A stretch of 64,000 bases of DNA from Chloroflexi bacterium UBA4730. Lineage in GTDB: Bacteria > Chloroflexota > Limnocylindria > P2-11E. Position numbers and translations under genes: made by a program. The notes below the pieces were generated by a model, which saw only the letters and a list, made by a program, of their open reading frames with translations, did not search any database and had not been told where the DNA came from. This document shows, one piece after another, positions 17,497-25,698 of the stretch. The stretch lies in assembly GCA_002404155.1 (NCBI GenBank), contig DHJC01000076.1:27669-91668 (forward strand), read 5' to 3'. Position 1 is the first letter of the stretch, and each line of letters opens with the position of its first letter.

Positions 17497-18506
17497 TCGC
17501 GCAGGGCGCGGCCGGTGAGCGAGATGAAGACGTCCTCCAGCGACACCGGGACGACCTCGACGTGCTGGATGGTCGCGCCCTCGCTGCGCGCCGCGTCGAA
17601 CGCGGCGGGTACGAAGTCGCGGGCCGACGCGCAGTGCGCAGTCACGGCGAGCGTACCGTTGTGCCGCTCGCTCCGCGCGATGGATGCGGCGTTCCCGAGC
17701 CGCGCGAGCAACGCGGCGTCGTCACCGGTGAGCGCGATCTCGAGCGTCACGACCTCTCCGGCGCGGATCCGGCGCTTCAGCGCGGCAGGAGTGTCGAGCG
17801 CGACGATCACGCCGTGGTCGATGATCGCGATCCGGTCGCAGAGCTGGTCGGCCTCCTCCATGTAATGCGTCGTGAGGAGGACCGTGCGCCCCTGGCGCTT
17901 CAGCTCGCGCACGCGGTCGCGAAGGTCGCGCGCGGACTGCGGGTCCAGGCCAACGGTCGGCTCGTCGAGGATCACGAGTGGCGGGTCCGGCAGGAGCGCG
18001 CGAGCAAGCGCGAGGCGTTGCCGCATCCCGGTCGAGTACCGCTCGACGTAATCATCGGCGCGGTCCGCGAGCTTGACCGCGACCAGCGCGGACTCGATCC
18101 GCGCTGTGGCCTCCTTCGGCGGCACGTGGTAGAGCGCGGCGAAGTACTCGAGGTTCTCCCGCGCGGTGAGCTTCCAGTACAGGCTGCGTTCGCCCGACAG
18201 CATCGCGCCGAGGTTCGCGCGGACCTCGCGCGGGTGAGTCTTCACATCGATCCCGAGGATCCGCACGTCGCCGCTCGTGGGCTCCAGCAGCGTGGCGAGC
18301 ATCCGCAGCGTCGTGGTCTTCCCCGCCCCATTCGGACCGAGGACGCCGAAGATCTCGCCGCGCTCCACGCGCAGGTCGATGCCCTTCACCGCAACGAACT
18401 TCTCGCGCGTGTCGGGCTCGCGCCGCAGCCGCTGCCAGATCGTGCGCCGGCCCTTCTCGAAGACCTTGGTGAGGCCGGTGACCTCGACCGCCGGCCCGGC
18501 GGTCAC
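17493..18506 (-). CDS. ABC-2 exporter ATP-binding protein (DrrA/YadG-like)
   Basis: 337 aa from a GTG overlapping the upstream stop (GTGA). It has Walker A GPNGAGKTTTL (about residue 60), the ABC signature YSTGMRQRLALARALL, Walker B LVILDEPTVGLDP and the switch TTHYMEEAD. An insertion IWQRLRREPDTREK before VAVKGIDL and a C-terminal extension ending LEDVFISLTGRALRE match the DrrA-type drug/lipid exporter ATPases. Two permeases follow. Confidence 0.92.
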   Translation of the reverse strand: MTAGPAVEVTGLTKVFEKGRRTIWQRLRREPDTREKFVAVKGIDLRVERGEIFGVLGPNGAGKTTTLRMLATLLEPTSGDVRILGIDVKTHPREVRANLGAMLSGERSLYWKLTARENLEYFAALYHVPPKEATARIESALVAVKLADRADDYVERYSTGMRQRLALARALLPDPPLVILDEPTVGLDPQSARDLRDRVRELKRQGRTVLLTTHYMEEADQLCDRIAIIDHGVIVALDTPAALKRRIRAGEVVTLEIALTGDDAALLARLGNAASIARSERHNGTLAVTAHCASARDFVPAAFDAARSEGATIQHVEVVPVSLEDVFISLTGRALRE

Positions 18507-18910
18507 TCGACGACGATCATGACCCGGTCGTCGCCGTCGGCGATGTCGACGATCGGACCGGAGTGCGAGATGTGCCGGAGCACGTCGTCCAGGTCGATGC
18601 CGAACTTCGCCAGCTGCTCGCGGACGAGGCCGCTTGCGGCGATCTTCGTCTTGCCCATCCGCGCGATCCCGAGCGGGATCGCGATATTGACCTTCGACTT
18701 ACCGGCGGAGGTGACGAGGATCCGAAGCGTCCGGCGCCCAAGACCCGGCGGGATCGGCGCGTCGGGCGGGAACAGGGGCCGGTCCGGGGTCCCGGCGGGC
18801 GGCTTCTCCTCGACGTCGCCGATCGCCTTGAGGAGCCGGTAGGCCTGATCGGCGTCGATCTTCCCCTCGGCAAGGAGCTTCAGGACCTGCTTGCCCTCTT
18901 CGGTCGGCAT
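18503..18910 (-). CDS. SHOCT-like domain protein
   Basis: 135 aa. The N-terminus VLKLLAEGKIDADQAYRLLKAIG is the short helical hairpin known as a SHOCT-like domain. The rest forms a small beta-rich domain with repeated Ile/Val strands and ends DDRVMIVVE. In other genomes this protein accompanies DUF4097 proteins and ABC exporters. The same hairpin occurs at the C-termini of the two genes just upstream, suggesting a shared interaction module. The start overlaps the DUF4097 stop (TGATG). Confidence 0.75.
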   Translation of the reverse strand: MPTEEGKQVLKLLAEGKIDADQAYRLLKAIGDVEEKPPAGTPDRPLFPPDAPIPPGLGRRTLRILVTSAGKSKVNIAIPLGIARMGKTKIAASGLVREQLAKFGIDLDDVLRHISHSGPIVDIADGDDRVMIVVE

Positions 18911-20235
18911 CAGCGTTCGCGCCGGGCATCGAGCGCCGCGGCCGCGGCGTCCACGTCGAGCTCCCCGCGCGAAACGCGCTCGAGGAGCTCGCGGACGTCC
19001 ACGCTCGGCGCGGCGCGCGGCTGCGGCTCCATCGGCTCGGTGCGTTCGACGTCGTCGGTCCGCTCGAGGTGACCGCTGGCGCTGGCCTCGGCCTCTGGGA
19101 CGACCCCTCCTGAAGCGCGGATCTCGAGGTCGCCGCTCATCGTCTTCACGGTGACCTTTGTTTCGGCCTTGCCGATCACGATGTGCTTGTCGCGACGACC
19201 CACGGCGGTGATCTCGCCCCCGAGCTCGTTATCGAGGTCACCGCTCATGCTGCTGAAGCGAATGTCGTACGACCCGCCGGTGAGGTGGAGGTCCACGTCG
19301 CCGCTGATCGTCTTCATCCGGTGCTCCCGGGCCTGATCGAGCTCGCCGTCGATCTTCACGTCGCCGCTGACGGTCACGATGTCCGAGCCGTTGACGCGGA
19401 CGCTGTCGAAGGTGAGGTCTCCGCTCACGGTGTTCGCGACCAGCTGACCGGCGTAGTCCGTCAGGATCCCGTCGCCGCTCACGGTCTTGAGGCGGAGCGG
19501 CCCTTGGATGTCCGCGAGCCGGACGTCACCGGACACGCTCTGCACGTCCATGGGTCCGCGGGTCCCGTTCAGCACGATGTCGCCGCTCACGGTGTGCGCC
19601 TCGAGGCGGACCTCGCGGGGGACCATGATGTCGAAGTCGACGGCGACTCGCCCACCCCGGAAGAGATCGGCCCAGCCGCGGTCCTGCTCGTACAGGTGCG
19701 GCTTGAGCGTCACGTCGTCGCCCCCCTGCTCCATGCGCACTTCGACGTTCTCGAGCAGGCGCTTCGCACGCTCTGCGCTCGTGCCGCGGACCCGCTTCCG
19801 CGCCTTCACATGGATCGTCCCGTCCGCACCCACGGAGATCTTCGTGTCTCCGGAGACGTTCCTGACGTGGAGCCCGGGGACCGTACCGACGCTGAAGTCG
19901 CGCTCCACCACCTCGGAGTACTCGTCGCCGCCGAGATCGGCGATGTCACCGACGTCGAAGGTGAAGTTCATCGAGTCGCGGATGCTCCGGCTGATGTGAT
20001 GCCCGAGATCTCCGCCCGGGGTCGAGTGCACGCTGCGCCGGATCTCTTCGCCCAGGCCGCGGCGCTCCTCGCGGGCTCGGTCGCGCTCGCTCCGGTACGC
20101 CTCGCGCTCGCGCTCGCGGTCCTGCTGGCGCAGCTCGCGCTCCTGCTGGCGCGCTTGCTGGTAGCGCTCGCGCGCCTCTTCGAATTCCTGGCGCGCCGAC
20201 TTCAGGCGGGCGTCGTCGTTCTCGTTGCTCATCAC
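18910..20235 (-). CDS. DUF4097-type beta-repeat protein with N-terminal charged coiled coil
   Basis: About 440 aa (GTG at 20235 or ATG at 20232; both abut the upstream stop). Residues 8-70 are a highly charged Arg/Glu/Gln helix, likely coiled coil. From about residue 120, nine copies of a V/I/S-SGD turn (such as NVSGDTK, TVSGDIV, TMSGDLE) recur about every 20 residues, the signature of DUF4097 parallel beta-helix domains. The C-terminus DVRELLERVSRGELDVDAAA is a SHOCT-like hairpin. There is no signal peptide. It is probably a scaffold or sensor in an envelope-stress module. Confidence 0.85.
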   Translation of the reverse strand: MMSNENDDARLKSARQEFEEARERYQQARQQERELRQQDREREREAYRSERDRAREERRGLGEEIRRSVHSTPGGDLGHHISRSIRDSMNFTFDVGDIADLGGDEYSEVVERDFSVGTVPGLHVRNVSGDTKISVGADGTIHVKARKRVRGTSAERAKRLLENVEVRMEQGGDDVTLKPHLYEQDRGWADLFRGGRVAVDFDIMVPREVRLEAHTVSGDIVLNGTRGPMDVQSVSGDVRLADIQGPLRLKTVSGDGILTDYAGQLVANTVSGDLTFDSVRVNGSDIVTVSGDVKIDGELDQAREHRMKTISGDVDLHLTGGSYDIRFSSMSGDLDNELGGEITAVGRRDKHIVIGKAETKVTVKTMSGDLEIRASGGVVPEAEASASGHLERTDDVERTEPMEPQPRAAPSVDVRELLERVSRGELDVDAAAAALDARRER

Positions 20236-20606
20236 TCAGCCTCCAACAGCGTCGCCGCGTCGTCGGGCGCGATCTTGCCCTCGGCGAGCTCGCGCAAAAT
20301 CTCCTTGCGCCGCTCGGTCTCACGGTCCGGTTCGACCTGCGACGGGAACCCGAGCGCCCGGATCACCGCGTCCAGCCGCGACCGCACCGTCGGATACGAG
20401 ATGCCGAGCTCGCGTTCGACGTCCTTGAAATTCCCCCGGGCGCGGATGAACGTCTCGAGGAACTCGAGCTGATCCGCGGCCAGCGACTGGAACCGCCCAA
20501 GGGTGAACGTCCCTTCGAGCCGCGTGCCGCACGACTCGCACTCGAGCCGAACCACGCGGAGCGACTCGTGACAGATCGGGCAGCGGCCGATGACCGGATT
20601 AACCAT
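20232..20606 (-). CDS. DUF2089-family regulator (zinc ribbon plus helix-turn-helix)
   Basis: 124 aa. A zinc ribbon is formed by Cys9/Cys12 (CPIC) and Cys23/Cys26 (CESC). RARGNFKDVERELGISYPTV near residue 55 is a helix-turn-helix, and EILRELAEGKIAPDDAATLL is a C-terminal SHOCT-like hairpin. It heads the operon DUF2089-DUF4097-SHOCT-ABC, so it is most likely the operon's own transcription factor. This domain order is known for the family; the regulatory role is inferred. Confidence 0.85.
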   Translation of the reverse strand: MVNPVIGRCPICHESLRVVRLECESCGTRLEGTFTLGRFQSLAADQLEFLETFIRARGNFKDVERELGISYPTVRSRLDAVIRALGFPSQVEPDRETERRKEILRELAEGKIAPDDAATLLEAE

Positions 20607-20688
20607 CGACCGACTTTCGGTCCGGGGTTCCTGATTGTCAACACAAACTCAACGTTCTGTAGCCGAATATGCGGATCGTTCAGGTGGC

Positions 20689-20717
20689 CCTTGACGCGGG
20701 TTGCGGTGTTGCGAATG
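20689..20717 (+). repeat. Left copy of a 29-bp inverted repeat bracketing vapBC
   Basis: These 29 bases match the reverse complement of 21855-21883 with one mismatch. The core reads CCTTGACGCGGGTTGC. The preceding AGGTGGCCCTTGAC (20682-20695) also recurs in direct orientation at 21881-21894. Confidence 0.85.
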
Positions 20718-20868
20718 AGCCACCTCGCGGCACGCGACTAAACCGTCCCAGCGAAGACCGGACTTCCCTCGGCGTTTCTGTGTGAGAACAACCGTTCTCA
20801 CGGCCGTTTCGGCATCCGCGCTGCTCAGTCTGCAACCTCTTAATTCTTCTGACGGCTTGATATTCATC

Positions 20869-20900
20869 TGATAAGATGCCAGTAGTCAGACAAAGGGGAG
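20869..20900 (+). promoter_or_regulatory. Extended -10 promoter and Shine-Dalgarno of vapBC
   Basis: TGATAAGAT (20869-20877) is an extended -10 box. AAAGGGGAG (20892-20900) lies 7 bp before the vapB ATG and is a strong ribosome binding site. Confidence 0.5.
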
Positions 20901-20907
20901 ATGCATC

Positions 20908-21156
20908 ATGCCAGTTATCGAGGTCGAGATCCAGCTCCGACCGCGTAATCAGATCACCGTCCCGGCGGAGGCCGCTGCGGGACTGGGTATCCACGCGGGC
21001 GACCGCCTCCTCCTGCGCGTTGATCCTGATCTCCACACAGCTGTAGTGCGCCCTCTACGCGCGAGCTACGCCGGAATCGCAGGAGATATCTACGGGCGTA
21101 CGCAAGCGGAAGTGAAGGCCTACATCAAGGGTGAGCGGGAGGCGTGGGCTGAGTGA
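20908..21156 (+). CDS. vapB: AbrB/MazE-type antitoxin of a VapBC pair
   Basis: 82 aa. The swapped-hairpin DNA-binding start VEIQLRPRNQITVPAEAAAGLGIHAGDRL (in pieces: LRPRNQITVP, then GDRLLLRV) is typical of AbrB-family antitoxins. The acidic/aromatic C-terminus AYIKGEREAWAE would bind the toxin groove. VapB neutralises VapC and represses the operon. The stop overlaps the toxin GTG by 4 bp. Confidence 0.85.
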   Translation: MPVIEVEIQLRPRNQITVPAEAAAGLGIHAGDRLLLRVDPDLHTAVVRPLRASYAGIAGDIYGRTQAEVKAYIKGEREAWAE

Positions 21157-21629
21157 GTCAGGCCTCGCTGGAGAAGGCGATTCCCGAGGGCGATCGGATT
21201 TTGCTGGATACGTCAGCGCTCCTCGCGTACCTCGGGGTGCCTGCGCCCACGACACCGCTCGTACGCCACGTGATCGACGAGTACGTACGCTCCGGTCGGA
21301 ATCTCGCGACCGTCTCGATGGTCACGGTCATGGAGATACTCGTACGCCCGCTCGCAGCCGGACCCGGCCCGGAGTACGTCCACGTGATGGATTTCCTCCA
21401 GCGTTTCCCGAATCTGCGCGCCGTCCCCATTGACCTTCCGATCGCGCAGGAAGCCGCGAGCCTTCGGGCGCAGCACAAGTTCAAGACGCCAGATGCGCTC
21501 GTTATCGCGACAGGGCTCGCAGCACACGTCGGTCATCTCGTCTGCAACGACGCGCAGTGGAAGTCACGGCTCAGCGCGATCAGCACACGCGTCAAGGTGC
21601 TCTACCTAGAGGATCATCTGCCCTTCTAG
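21153..21629 (+). CDS. vapC: PIN-domain ribonuclease toxin (VapC-like)
   Basis: 158 aa from GTG, overlapping vapB (GTGA). The PIN active-site acids are in place: Asp19 (LLDTSAL), Glu61 (TVMEIL), Asp114 (TPDALVIAT) and Asp133 (CNDAQW). PIN toxins cleave tRNA or rRNA when the antitoxin is degraded. The gene appears intact. The cassette is flanked by an inverted repeat, suggesting it arrived as a unit. Confidence 0.88.
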   Translation: MSQASLEKAIPEGDRILLDTSALLAYLGVPAPTTPLVRHVIDEYVRSGRNLATVSMVTVMEILVRPLAAGPGPEYVHVMDFLQRFPNLRAVPIDLPIAQEAASLRAQHKFKTPDALVIATGLAAHVGHLVCNDAQWKSRLSAISTRVKVLYLEDHLPF

Positions 21630-21921
21630 CGATTGGCGCGCCGGCATGTTCTTGCCGTCCCCGCGACCCATACAAACCTCGACTCCCAATCTGCCTGGGC
21701 CCGGCCACGCGCGGCGATCTGTCGGCACGGCACTACCCGGGGCGGATTCGCGAGGAGATCGCCAAACAACTGCTCGGCATCGCGCCCCGGCAGCTCGCCT
21801 GCGCTTGCCCCGCGCTCCGCCAACCGTCCCGACCGCACCCCGAAAACGCGTCGGCATTCGCAACACTGCAACCCGCGTCAAGGTGGCCCTTGACGAGCAG
21901 CGGACCAGTGGCTCGCCTCAC
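21630..21921. other. Noncoding tail of the vapBC unit
   Basis: About 290 bp after vapC with no supported gene. Short frames on both strands are Arg/Pro/Ser-rich. It ends with the right inverted repeat and an 18-bp palindrome. It could be decayed coding sequence, but I recognise none. Confidence 0.55.
21855..21894 (-). repeat. Right copy of the 29-bp inverted repeat plus 18-bp palindrome
   Basis: 21855-21883 is the inverted partner of 20689-20717 (28/29 matches). Overlapping its end, GTCAAGG-TGGC-CCTTGAC (21877-21894) is a perfect 7+4+7 hairpin, which could be a terminator-like stem or a recombination end. Confidence 0.85.
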
Positions 21922-22464
21922 CTAGCTGTGGTCAGCCGCGAGCGCGGTCAGCGTCGTGCCGGTCAAGCGGTAGCGCACCCGGACCCCCTCGCAGTAGCTC
22001 GCGAGTGCCCCGGTCGCGAGCGCAGCGTCGTCGGGCCGGAGGGTCAGCGCGACCCCGTCCAGGAAAGCGGCGCCGTGCCCGACGATGAGGCCACGACCAC
22101 CTTCCGGCAGCCGGAGCGCGATCTCGCGCCAGAGGGCCGCCTGCGCCAGGCCGAACGCCGCGACCGGGCCACCTCGCGCAATGAGCCGGGCGAGGCCGGC
22201 GCGCCCCGCGGCACCATCGAACGCGTCCATTTCTGGGAAGGTCTCGCCCGCGCCGTCCGGTCCGGCGAGACGCGCGTCGACGTCATCCACGGCGAAGCCC
22301 ATTGCGACGGCTGTCTCGACACAGCGAGCAAGCGGGCTCGTGACGACCAGGTCGAACGGCCCGATACCCGCGCCGGTGCGCCGCGCGAGGGCCACGCCCC
22401 ACTGGGTGAGGTGCTGGCCGGGACGCTGCCGCTTGCTGTGGCGGCGCACCTCGAGCTCACGCAT
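21922..22464 (-). CDS. Histidine phosphatase superfamily protein (SixA-like)
   Basis: 180 aa. VRRHSKRQRPGQHLTQWGV near residue 6 carries the phosphohistidine motif, but as RHS rather than the usual RHG. FDLVVTSPLARCVETA (about residue 40) supplies the second Arg, ETFPEM the acid, and IVGHGAAFLDG the second His. The ATG at 22464 is chosen because homology begins there; it overlaps the GNAT stop by 8 bp. The substrate is unknown; SixA-like proteins dephosphorylate protein phosphohistidine. Confidence 0.75.
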   Translation of the reverse strand: MRELEVRRHSKRQRPGQHLTQWGVALARRTGAGIGPFDLVVTSPLARCVETAVAMGFAVDDVDARLAGPDGAGETFPEMDAFDGAAGRAGLARLIARGGPVAAFGLAQAALWREIALRLPEGGRGLIVGHGAAFLDGVALTLRPDDAALATGALASYCEGVRVRYRLTGTTLTALAADHS

Positions 22465-22936
22465 CGGCGCGGGCCTCCATCTCCATCGCAAGCACTCCGC
22501 GTTCGGGGAAGAGCGGCTCGCGGCGGCCGGTGTCGCGGAAGCCGAGAACCTCGTACAAGCCGATCGGCCGCGGATCGCTCGCGTTCACCTGAAGGCGGAC
22601 GGCGGACGCGCCTCGCTCGGCCGCCCACACCAGCACCGCTCGGACAAGCTGAGTACCCACACCCGATCGACGGACGGCGGGATCGACCTGCATCTGGATC
22701 AACGACGGGATCGTGTCGGGCGGCGCCGCCGGCTCGGGAAGGTACACCGTCACCATCCCGACCAGCCTGCGGGCGTCGTCCGCCGCGACTGTGCATTGCC
22801 GGTCCCCGCGCGCACCCTGCTCCGCGACGGCCTGCCATTCGGCCTCCGACCGGCGCTCGGCCTGTGCGAGCGTCGTGGAGAACGCCTCGGGTGCATCGGC
22901 CAGCGCGGCCAGCCGCAGGTCGTGGAGCGCTCCCAC
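22457..22936 (-). CDS. GNAT-family N-acetyltransferase
   Basis: 159 aa from GTG. The acetyl-CoA binding motif A is IQMQVDPAVRRSGVGTQLV (about residues 83-101, with RRSGVG as the Q/RxxGxG/A loop). Motif B is LYEVLGFRDTGRRE. The N-terminal LRLAALADAPEAF is common in this subgroup. The acceptor substrate cannot be read from sequence. It lies in a minus-strand run after uvrC (28-bp gap). Confidence 0.85.
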   Translation of the reverse strand: MGALHDLRLAALADAPEAFSTTLAQAERRSEAEWQAVAEQGARGDRQCTVAADDARRLVGMVTVYLPEPAAPPDTIPSLIQMQVDPAVRRSGVGTQLVRAVLVWAAERGASAVRLQVNASDPRPIGLYEVLGFRDTGRREPLFPERGVLAMEMEARADA

Positions 22937-22964
22937 GCTTCCCCACGCACCCGGCGGACAAAGA

Positions 22965-24836
22965 TCACTCGATCGCCTGCTTGATCCGTTCGGCGAGCGC
23001 TGCCCCGACCCCGGCCACGCCGGCGAGCTCGGCCTCGGTGGCGTCCCGCATCCCCTTCACCGAGCCGAACTTCCGCAGCAAGGCGCGCTTCTTGGCCGGC
23101 CCGACGCCCTGGATCTCGTCGAGCACCGACTGCGTGGCCCGCTTTCCCCGGAGCTGCTGGTGGTAGGTCAGCGCGAACCGGTGGGCCTCGTCGCGGATCC
23201 GCTGGACCAGGAACAGGCCCTGCGACCGCTGGGGCAGGACGATCGGGTCCGGCCTGCCCGGCACGAACAGCTCCTCGCGCTCCTTGGCGAGCGCGGCGAT
23301 CGGGATCTGGAGCAGGCCGGCATCCGAGAGGGCGCCGATCCCCTCCGCGAGCTGGCCCTTCCCGCCATCCAAGATCACGAGGTCGGGGACCGGCCACCCG
23401 CCGTTGTCACCGGCCGCGCTCCGGGCAAAGCGTCTCCGCAAGGTGTCTCGCATGTTCGCGAAGTCGTCGTTGCGATCGCCGAGCCTCGCGCGGAACCGCC
23501 GGTAGCCCTGCTTCGCCGGACGGCCGTCCTCGAACACGACCATCGAGCTCACGACGTTCGTCCCTTGGACGTGGCTCACGTCGAAGCACTCGATGCGCTT
23601 CGGCGGGCCCTCAAGGCCGAGCGCCTGCTGGAGCTCCGCCAACGCGGTCTCGGTCTTTCCCTTGTCGGCGAGCCAGCGCACCCGCTCCTGCTCGAGCGCG
23701 TCCTGGGCGTTTCGGACCGCGAGCTCGATGAGCCGGCGCTTCTTGCCGCGCAACGGCACGTGCAGCTCGACCTGCGTGCCGCGTTTCTCCTCGGCGAACG
23801 CGCTGAACGTCGCGGCGTCGGGGATCGCCTCGGCCACCACGATCTCCGGCGGGAGCGTGGCGGCGGCGGCGTAGTGCTGGCGCAGGAACGAACCGAGCAC
23901 CTCGCCGGGCGTCGCGCCTTCCGCGCCTTCGAGGAAGAAGTGATCGCGGCCGACGACCGTGCCATCGCGCACGCGGAGCAGCTGGACCGCGGCATCGCCT
24001 TCGGCCAGCGCGACGCCGAGGGCGTCGAAGTCGTCACCCTTGTACGCGTGGACCTCCTGCCGATCGGTGGTCCGCTCGATCGCCGTGACGCGATCCCGCA
24101 GCAGCCCGGCGCGCTCGTAGTCCAGCCCTGCGGACGCAACCAGCATCTCGCGCCGCACGTCGCGGGCAAGCGCCTCGTAGCGGCCTTCGAGGAACTGCAC
24201 GCTGCGATCGATGGTCGCCCGGTATTCGTCGCGCGTGGTCGCGCCAACGCACGGCGCGGTGCAGCGCTTCAGGTGGAACAGCAAACACGGTCGCCCGCCC
24301 GGAAGCGCTGAGGGCGGGACCGTCCGCCCGCGCCCGTCCTCCGACGCGACGATCGTGAGCTTGCAGGTCCGGTACGGGAACAGCTTCTGCAAGAGATCGA
24401 GCGACTCGTCGACGGACTTCGCGTTCGCGTACGGGCCGAAGTAGCGCGCGGTCCGGTCGCCGAGCTGCCGGGTGCGAAGGATCCGCGGGAAGTCCTCGCC
24501 GAGCGTGACCTTCACGTACGGGTACGACTTGTCGTCCTTGAGCCGGATGTTGTAGCGAGGGCGATGCTGCTTGATGAGGTTCGCCTCGAGGAGGTACGAC
24601 TCGGACACGCTGCCGGTGAGCACGTACTCGAGCCGCTCCGCGCGCTCGACGAGCCGGACGTGCCGCACGTCGAGGCTCGGGCCGAAGTAGCTGCGGATGC
24701 GATCGCGGAGGACGTCGGCCTTCCCGACGTACAGCACCCGGCCGCGGGCGTCCTTGAACAGGTAGACGCCCGGCGAGCTCGGGAAGGAGGCGGCCTGGGC
24801 CAGGAGGGTGGAGCGGCGGTCCGTGGCGTTCGGCAT
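22965..24836 (-). CDS. uvrC: Excinuclease ABC subunit C
   Basis: 623 aa. GIY-YIG nuclease domain: GVYLFKDARGRVLYVGK (residues 23-39), making the 3' incision. A Cys cluster (CLLFHLKRCTAPCVG) follows near residue 155, then a UVR domain, an RNase H-like domain with LVILDGGKGQL making the 5' incision, and tandem HhH motifs at the end (VGPAKKRALLRKFGS and AGVGAALAERI). ATG at 24836 is chosen: the frame is open upstream, but protein homology starts at about STLLAQAASFPSSPGVY. uvrA and uvrB are 33 kb away. Confidence 0.96.
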   Translation of the reverse strand: MPNATDRRSTLLAQAASFPSSPGVYLFKDARGRVLYVGKADVLRDRIRSYFGPSLDVRHVRLVERAERLEYVLTGSVSESYLLEANLIKQHRPRYNIRLKDDKSYPYVKVTLGEDFPRILRTRQLGDRTARYFGPYANAKSVDESLDLLQKLFPYRTCKLTIVASEDGRGRTVPPSALPGGRPCLLFHLKRCTAPCVGATTRDEYRATIDRSVQFLEGRYEALARDVRREMLVASAGLDYERAGLLRDRVTAIERTTDRQEVHAYKGDDFDALGVALAEGDAAVQLLRVRDGTVVGRDHFFLEGAEGATPGEVLGSFLRQHYAAAATLPPEIVVAEAIPDAATFSAFAEEKRGTQVELHVPLRGKKRRLIELAVRNAQDALEQERVRWLADKGKTETALAELQQALGLEGPPKRIECFDVSHVQGTNVVSSMVVFEDGRPAKQGYRRFRARLGDRNDDFANMRDTLRRRFARSAAGDNGGWPVPDLVILDGGKGQLAEGIGALSDAGLLQIPIAALAKEREELFVPGRPDPIVLPQRSQGLFLVQRIRDEAHRFALTYHQQLRGKRATQSVLDEIQGVGPAKKRALLRKFGSVKGMRDATEAELAGVAGVGAALAERIKQAIE

Positions 24837-24900
24837 GTGAAAAGGATAGGAACGGCGAGGCGGCCTATCATTTCGCTCCTCAGATGGGGAATTCCGAGCC

Positions 24901-25698
24901 GTGAAAGAAGCCGCCGAGCCGCGCCGCTCCCGGCGCTCGGTCCAGTCGGTCGATCGCGCCCTCGATCTGCTCGAAGCCCTGGCGGGCGCCGACGGCGAAG
25001 TGAGCATCACCGCCCTGGCCGCACGCACCACGCTCCACGTGAGCACGGTCCACCGGCTCCTCGCGACGCTGCTCCGCCGCGGGTACGTCCGGCAGAACCC
25101 GGATACCAGTCGCTACTACGCGGGCGCGAAGGTCTCGACCCTTGCGGAGAGCCGCAGCCGCTACAACGAGCTCCGCCTCGCCGCCCGACCGCTCCTCCAG
25201 GCGCTGGTCGGGGCGACGCGCGAGACCGCGAACCTCAGCGTCCTCGACGACACGATGGCGGTGTACATCGAGACGGCCGCGAGCCCCCAGGTCGTGCGCC
25301 TGTTCACCGTGGTCGGCAATCGCGTACCGCTCCACGCGACCGGCGCGGGAAAGGCCCTCCTCGCATCGCTTCCGCAGCCACGGCGCGACGCGCTCCTGGA
25401 TCGCACCGAGCTGCGAGCCCACACGACCAAGACGCTGGTCGATCGGGCGTCACTGGCGCGGGCCCTCGACGACGCGCGCGAGCGGGGCTACGCGCTCGAT
25501 GACGAGGAGTACGACGACGGCGTGCGGTGCGTCGCCGTCGCGGTCGGACCGATCGGCGCACCCATCGCCGCGATCTCGATCTCCGGGCCGGCGAGCCGCT
25601 TGACGAAGCAGCGCTGCGTCGAGTTCGTCCCGCAGATGCGGCGGGCTGCGGGCGAGCTGGCCGAGGCGCTCCGAGCGCGCGAGGGCACCGGGACATGA
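24901..25698 (+). CDS. IclR-family transcriptional regulator
   Basis: 265 aa from GTG. The winged helix-turn-helix spans about residues 15-75 (VQSVDRALDLLEAL, then VSTVHRLLATLLRRGYV). The C-terminal effector domain has VPLHATGAGKALLA and a late GYALDDEEYDDGVRCVAVAV, the canonical IclR signature. The stop overlaps the glcD ATG, so it is the first gene of a glcDEF operon and most likely regulates it in response to glycolate, lactate or a related acid. It is divergent from uvrC across 64 bp. Confidence 0.92.
   Translation: MKEAAEPRRSRRSVQSVDRALDLLEALAGADGEVSITALAARTTLHVSTVHRLLATLLRRGYVRQNPDTSRYYAGAKVSTLAESRSRYNELRLAARPLLQALVGATRETANLSVLDDTMAVYIETAASPQVVRLFTVVGNRVPLHATGAGKALLASLPQPRRDALLDRTELRAHTTKTLVDRASLARALDDARERGYALDDEEYDDGVRCVAVAVGPIGAPIAAISISGPASRLTKQRCVEFVPQMRRAAGELAEALRAREGTGT

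Larger units (their letters stand above)
20607..20907. other. Intergenic region between DUF2089 operon and vapBC
   Basis: About 300 bp without a convincing gene. It holds TTGACA on the minus strand (about 20640) as a possible -35 for the DUF2089 operon, the left copy of a 29-bp inverted repeat, and the vapBC promoter. Short frames here show no protein-like composition. Confidence 0.6.

Noticed and set aside
20689..21894. A classical insertion sequence around vapBC
   Set aside because: No transposase, no target-site duplication and no second gene are visible between the inverted repeats, so I report only the repeats.
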